Positions 17,811 through 22,688 of a DNA stretch of 22,688 bases are shown here, piece by piece. Numbering within the stretch: position 1 is the stretch's first letter; each line of letters opens with the position of its first letter. Location of the stretch: assembly GCA_015680685.1 (NCBI GenBank), contig MNCI01038164.1, positions 115,022 to 137,709 on the forward strand. The letters are read 5' to 3'. A program made the position numbers and the translations under genes. The notes under the pieces are model-generated. The model ran no database searches and was not told the origin of the DNA. It saw nothing but the letters and a program-made list of their open reading frames with translations. This stretch comes from Gnetum montanum. Taxonomy: Eukaryota; Streptophyta; Gnetopsida; Gnetales; Gnetaceae.

Positions 17811-19920
17811 TAACCCCTTATTCCTACTAAACCAAGATGATAAGGAGGATCCTCCCTTTGGGAATTCTCAACATGAAGATTCTCCATCCCTTGACTCTAG
17901 TGAAGGGAGCTTGAACCCGAATTTGCAGTCCACTATTAACAATTCAAGTTTAAGCAAAAATGGGAATCAAGTTAGGGTCTCAAGCAAGCATCATGATGAT
18001 AGTAAACTTAATGATCATGGCCATGACAATCAGAGTACAAATGGTAGACACCATGATGGCGGTAGTCCTCCTCCCTCTTCATCCTCTTCATCTTCTTCCT
18101 CCTCCTCCAAGTCATATCAAAATTGTAAGGGATGAAACCACGATAAAGGTGAATGATAAGATAATGATCATAGGCCTCGTCATGAATGGAGGGATAATAG
18201 AGAACATCATAGGCATCATTAAAATCATGATGATGATGAAACTTTGCTTAAAACTTAAAGCATGCTAAACATTGTAGAGGTAGTTAGAATTCCAACCATG
18301 CATGAGAAAGATAATAAAATCAAGATGTTAGATATGAACAATAACTCCACATTTGGGAAGGGATATAACTCAATTCCACAAACCCATCTTCAAGCCTTTC
18401 ATGATGTCGATGCCTTGCAGAACATAGAAAATAATTAGCAAAAACTCAAACTATTTCCTAGGACACTCATAAAAGAAGCAGAAAGTTGGTACCCCTCTTT
18501 GGAGCCAGAATTCATTCGTCGATGGAGTACGATGCATAGGTTGTTTAATGATAAATATCAAACATACTCTAAAGTGTCCAATTTGAGAAAGCAAATCCAA
18601 GGTTGGCAATAAAAAACACGTGAACCCTTGGATGCAGCCATGGGTAGGTATTATTCCCTTTTACATAGATATCCTGGCCATGATTATTCTCAATGGAAGC
18701 AACTTCACCAGATCATAGATGGGCTCTAATAAAAAACAAGGAGAAACCTTGAGATTTATGCCTAAGGAAGATTGTTAGAACTTCGAGCCCATCAGATTTA
18801 AAGGCTCATTGAGCAAGTTGCAAAAGAAGAAGGTGAGTTGAGAAAATGAGAAAGTGTTAAGGAGTATAATTGGGACCCTTCCATCAGAAAAAGGAAGGTC
18901 CAATTCTATGATAGTGAGGGGGAGGCATCACTTAATGAAGTGGTGCAGTGAAAAACCTTACTAATTCAAAAATCTATGTTTAAAATTTTGGCTAAGGTTG
19001 ACAAAATGTGGGAGTATTTAGATCAAGAATTCCAAACAACACTAAAAATTGCAGAAGAATCCAAAGAGCAAAGTAGTGACTATGATTATAGAAGAAGGAA
19101 GGAAGCTAAATGTGCATACCAAAGGGATAAGGACAAAGTAGTTGCAGTAAAAGAGGTTGTGGAGTCAAAATCAGATGATGGTTATGGGTGTAACATCTAC
19201 CAATATGAATATCCTAAGGGATGTTGCCTCGATGTGTCACACTTGTAGGAATCTTGGATGTACGCTCTTAATCCTAGGCTGGTAAGAAGGAAAGCACCCA
19301 AAAGATTACCTTATCCTTAAGGCAATCCTAAGAAGTTTCATCAACAACAAACTTATTATTCAAATAGAGCTCCACCACAACCATATGAGCAATATCAACA
19401 ATGGCAACATCCACAATCATAAGGGATGCCACCACTAAGGCAATAGTACCCTTACTAGCAACCTGATCTATATGGGTACTATGTTCAACAACCCATGTCT
19501 CTACATGACTCTTCTAGTCACACTTCCTTCCAAAATCACTACTACCCTCCAGAGTACTATAGCACTCATTCTCCATCTTCTAAAGGTAAATCCCCATATC
19601 CTTATCACCCTCCTCTTCCTTCATCACATGTCCCTTTCCCCACTACCTAATTACTACCGAATCCATCCATGTAGGGCAAAATTCCCACACAACAGCAGCA
19701 ATGTAACACTACTAGGGTTGTTAGCTTACAACTAGTTCCTTAACCATGTGCTTTGGAAAGAAAATCCCATAAAATACCATTCTTCTAAACCAATAGCCCT
19801 ATAAAGCCCTCACTGGCTCATGCAACTCATCACCCTATGTCTCCTTCACCATCTACATCCATTCCTTTCAAGAGCCCTTCAAACTAAGCACCTTCCAATC
19901 CACACAATCATGTTAATCTA
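17811..19920 (+). pseudogene. Gypsy gag 2 (Athila-like), in frame with gag 1, degraded
   Basis: The reading frame of gag 1 runs on through a Ser/His/Asp-rich linker (18070-18250, including an eleven-Ser run) to a second gag-type core at about 18430-18730. Its motifs are LFPRTLIKEAESWYPSLEPEF, RRWSTMHRLFNDKY, SKVSNLRKQIQGWQ, PLDAAMGRYYSLLHRYPGHDY and HQIIDGL. This is the order of Athila gag (FP-L---A--W--SL, F--KFFP-SK---LR, F---L--CPHHG). A Lys/Glu-rich, probably coiled-coil stretch (18800-19200) and a Gln/Pro/Tyr-rich tail (19330-19650) follow. Stops are numerous, mostly TAG/TAA. The frame changes near 19910-19925, entering the protease. Two gag cores in one frame are unusual; fusion of two elements is an alternative. 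Confidence 0.75.
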
Positions 19921-19924
19921 TGTT

Positions 19925-20503
19925 GTATCTGATTGGTTCAAGGCTAGCAACCTTCCTAGGAAAAGAGCTTATCCTAGTAGTCCTCTCATTTACTTGCAGA
20001 TTGCTAGAAATGAACCATGCAATGCTCTTCTTGATTTAGGTTTTGATGTTAATTTGATTTTCCATGAAATGTACCAAGCTTGGAACATGCCTCTTCTCAA
20101 GAAGAGCAACATGTATTGAGAATTAGCAGATTAGTCCATCACTATTCTCTTAAGACTAGTGGATGACATTGTGATTATTATTTATGGGTGGTCTTATCCT
20201 GTTGATTTCATGGTGATTGAGGTTGATAATTACAAGGAGGAGTTCCCAATCATTATGGGAAGGGCTTGGTTAAGCATTATTGATGCACGAATGAACATGA
20301 AAGATCTTTCCCTAGAAATCTCCAAGGAAATTTGTTTTGGAAAGATTAAGAAGAAGAGAGTTCCATGCATCGTGTACAGTGATACAGGGTGCAACTATGT
20401 GCAAAAATTATGGCATATCAAAAGCACATCAATCAATGCATGCAAACAGTGTGCAAATGAATTTGAAATTCAAAAGTGCCTATACACAATAGCCACAAAA
20501 TAG
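19925..20503 (+). pseudogene. Athila-like aspartic protease, degraded
   Basis: The frame starting near 19925 encodes CNALLDLGFDVNLI, which corresponds to the ALCDLGASVNLMP active-site block of Athila-type retropepsins (the catalytic Asp of DLG is retained; the next positions differ). SYPVDFMVIEVDNYKEEFPIIMGRAWLSIIDARM follows in the usual place of the VDFVVLD...PIILGRPFL block that closes the fold. Retropepsin cleaves the polyprotein during particle maturation. TGA and TAG stops at about 20118-20133 split the domain, and the C-terminal extension runs to TAG at 20501. The same frame continues into RT. Confidence 0.82.
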
Positions 20504-21700
20504 GAGGGCACCTAGTGGCTGACAACTAATTCTGAAAGTAGCACACTTTTCATGGAACCAACTAAGAGCTTAACATGTACCTATGTTGAAGGCATGGATG
20601 AACTAGAGTAAGTTCATCGCTAACTCTATGATGATGAACCTAATGATACCAATTGGGGAGAGTTGGAAATCCTTGATAATTGTAAACAAGATCCCTTAGA
20701 GTTGAAAACTCTACCTACCGACATGGAATATGCATTTCTAAAAAATGACAAGTCGGTGATAATTAATGCTAACCTTGCTTCTAAATAGAAAAATATGTTG
20801 TTGAAGGTGGCTAACAAATAGCTAACAACATTTGCTTGGTCATATCCTAAACTTATAGGGATTGATCCTCAAATATGTTAGCATCACATCTATACTGATC
20901 CAGCCATGAAACCAAAGAGGTAATCATAGTGGTGGTTGAACCCCAAATTGAAATAGATCATCAAAGATGAAATTAAACAACTCCTCAAGATGGGGTTCAT
21001 ATATCCAATTGTTAATAGTGAGTGGGTTAGCCCACTCATGATCATGCTAAAGAAAGGTGGCAAGTGGCAGGATTGTATTTATTTCAGGCTGTTGAACATG
21101 GCAATGTTCAAAGATCATTTTTCATTACCATTTTTAGACCAGGTGTTGGACACTATTTATGGGAATTACTATTACAGCTTCCTGGATGGTTATATTGGTT
21201 ATAACTAGATTCATATCGTGCATGAGGATCATACCAAAATAACATTCACAAGTCCCTAGGGGATTTTTTCATATAAAAAGATGCCTTTTGGTCTATGTAA
21301 TGCCCCTGCAACATTCCAATGCCTTTTCTTGAGTATTTTCTAGCAGCAGATTGGTAGTGGGATAGAAATCTTCATGGATGACTTCTCCACTTATGGCACT
21401 ACATTTGACCAAGCCCTAGACCATCTTGAAAAGGTGCTTAAAAGGTGCATGGAGATCAATCTTCGGCTCAATTAGCAGAAGGGCCATCTCATGATCTAGG
21501 AGGGCATTATGTTGGGACACGAAATCTCATAAGCAGGAATTGAGATGGACCCTGAAAAGATTAGGGTGATTTAAGGAATCACCCATCAACCAAAAATAAT
21601 TAACGATGTCTAGTCATTCCTTAGACACACTGGCTACCATCAACAATTCATAGAGAATTTCTCTAAGATCACAAAATTATTGGTCGAGTTGACAAAGAAA
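20504..21700 (+). pseudogene. Gypsy reverse transcriptase (Athila-like), degraded
   Basis: A connector (20504-20850) precedes RT. The motifs in order are GIDPQI near 20860, LLKMGFIYPIVNSEWVSPL, CIYFRLLN (normally CIDYRKLN), DHFSLPFLDQVLD, FLDGYIGYN (catalytic Asp present), KKMPFGLCNAPATFQ, IFMDDFS near 21370 (the FMDD form of the active site typical of Athila) and LGHEIS. FRWTKECKKTFQ at the end is the link to RNase H. RT copies the element RNA into DNA. I count more than a dozen in-frame stops, most of them TAG, for example in the GYN*I, IF*QQ and LN*QK positions, but the frame itself is kept throughout, with no indel. Confidence 0.9.
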
Positions 21701-21779
21701 GATACTCCATTCAGATGGACCAAGGAATGCAAAAAGACATTCCAGTAGCTTAAGGAGGAGCTTTTAGAAACTTAAATTC

Positions 21780-22290
21780 TATGAGAACCTGATTGTTCTC
21801 ATCCATTTTACGTCATGACGAATACATCAAACTATACCTTGGGAGTTGTGCATATGCAGTTAGACAATCAAAAACATCCTTATTACATCCACTATGCAAG
21901 CCAAAGCATTGTGGGTGCACAACTCAATTACACCATAATAGAGAAAGAACTGATAGTAGTGGTATATGCCTTGGAGAAATTTAGGCACTGTGTGCTTGGA
22001 TACAAGGTGTTTGTGCACACTTATCATAGTGTTATTCGCTTCCTCATGAATAAGCCGATGGTGAGCCCCTATGTCATATGTTGGCTAGCGATCTTACAAG
22101 AGTTAAACCTTACAATGGTAGATCAAAAGGGAACTGAGAACGTGATCATTGATCACTTGTCTTGGTTACTATGGGATAATAAAGAGGAGGAGAGTCCACT
22201 CCTTGATCAATTTTTTGATGAACTCCTCTTCGCCCGTGCAATAAATGAACAAGTGCTTAATGAATCAAAATGGTATGATGGCATCCTTAC
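21780..22290 (+). pseudogene. Gypsy RNase H and tether, degraded, truncated before integrase
   Basis: In the RT frame, FYVMTNTSNYTLGVV occupies the first RNase H block, where the family has CDASDYAIGAVL, so the catalytic Asp is Asn. IIEKELIVVVYALEKFRHCVLG retains the Glu. VHTYHSVIRFLM has Tyr in place of the Asp of TDHSAL. VIIDHLSW retains the final Asp-His-Leu-Ser. RNase H normally removes the RNA strand during cDNA synthesis; with two of four acidic residues lost this copy is inactive. The tether (SPLLDQFFDELLFA, WYDGIL) that normally leads into integrase is present up to about 22290, after which sequence character changes abruptly. Confidence 0.85.
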
Positions 22291-22688
22291 TGATGAGTGG
22301 CGAGGTACCCCTACACTCAACCATACGAATACGAACATGTACGCGTGATCCGGTCGAACTCCGCAGACTAAATACCTTAATGCCACAAGAAACACTTGGG
22401 GTTAATCATTTGTTGTCTTCCCAGGCTTACTTGTATGTGTCACGGTGTATGGTTAAGCAAGTTTGAGGTGTATGATTTTTTTGGTATTTTGCGGTTTATC
22501 GCCTATGCTATGAGAGTGAAGGGTTGAGAAACTAACTAATTCTAACTACAACACTAAGTCCTAGCGTCAGCATACGTTCCCACTTACCGTACACACCCTG
22601 AACTGTGCAACTGTGGCTTACCAAACGCTAATCATTACTGGGATCACCACACGTAACGCACGTGCTCGAAGCAGTCGTACTGAGGCAC
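22291..22688. other. Unidentified CpG-rich segment at the window edge
   Basis: I count 20 CpG dinucleotides in 398 bp, against almost none in similar lengths of element II, and no reading frame makes sense. It replaces the expected integrase of element V. It starts TGATGAGT, the same eight bases as the LTR start of element I, but nothing after that matches. It could be a younger nested insertion or a deletion junction. Confidence 0.45.

Larger units (their letters stand above)
13807..22290 (+). mobile_element. Element V: gypsy retrotransposon with double gag, 3' part missing
   Basis: In order: a long LTR, a Tat-like primer site, a leader, a gag frame with two gag-type domains, Athila-like protease, reverse transcriptase and RNase H. 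RT precedes the expected integrase position, which is the Ty3/gypsy order. Coherent coding stops at about 22290, between RNase H and integrase, where unrelated DNA begins. It lies directly next to the 3' side of element IV and may be nested in that element's 3' LTR. Confidence 0.85.

Noticed and set aside
17911-18135. ORF with an eleven-serine run that could look like a host protein
   Set aside because: It is in frame with gag 1 upstream and gag 2 downstream, and the run is a TCC/TCT microsatellite in the linker.

Overview
This window looks like intergenic DNA from a large, repeat-filled seed-plant genome. I found no host gene, tRNA, rRNA or CRISPR array. Nearly everything recognisable is a decayed LTR retrotransposon: Ty1/copia and Ty3/gypsy coding frames that can still be followed for kilobases but are broken by many stops and several frameshifts. 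Plant features include copia primer sites of the TGGTATCAAAGC type, Athila/Tat-like gypsy polyproteins with an FMDD reverse transcriptase, and decay dominated by C-to-T changes. A gymnosperm would fit the advanced decay, but that is inference.

Layout, left to right. (I) 1-4210 is the right part of an LTR element with one degraded reading frame of about 900 codons (452-3202), largely coiled coil and without recognisable gag, protease, RT or integrase. A well-defined 3' LTR follows (3394-4210, ends TGATGAGT...ACTCATCA). (II) About 4216-7080 is the 3' end of a gypsy-like element: non-coding internal DNA, a polypurine tract, and an LTR starting at 5476 whose U3 holds exact-period 60-bp tandem repeats. 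(III) 8602-7090, minus strand, is the 5' end of a copia element (LTR, primer site, start of gag), cut off where it meets II. A 24-bp-type tandem array (8603-8830) and about 600 bp of unrecognised DNA follow. (IV) 9427-13498 is a plus-strand copia element (5' LTR, primer site, gag, integrase, RT, RNase H, polypurine tract). It contains an evident assembly error: a piece bounded by single Ns (9924-10160) is in the wrong orientation. (V) 13499-22290 is a long gypsy element: an LTR region with evenly spaced palindromes, a Tat-like primer site, then a frame encoding two successive gag domains followed by Athila-like protease, RT and RNase H. It breaks off before integrase. (VI) 22291-22688 is unrelated CpG-rich DNA cut by the window edge.

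None of these elements can be autonomous as shown. Each coding frame carries nonsense codons, mostly TAG, and both RNase H domains have lost catalytic residues. The most notable points are the coiled-coil-only element I, the palindrome array in V, the double-gag architecture of V, and the misoriented contig in IV.
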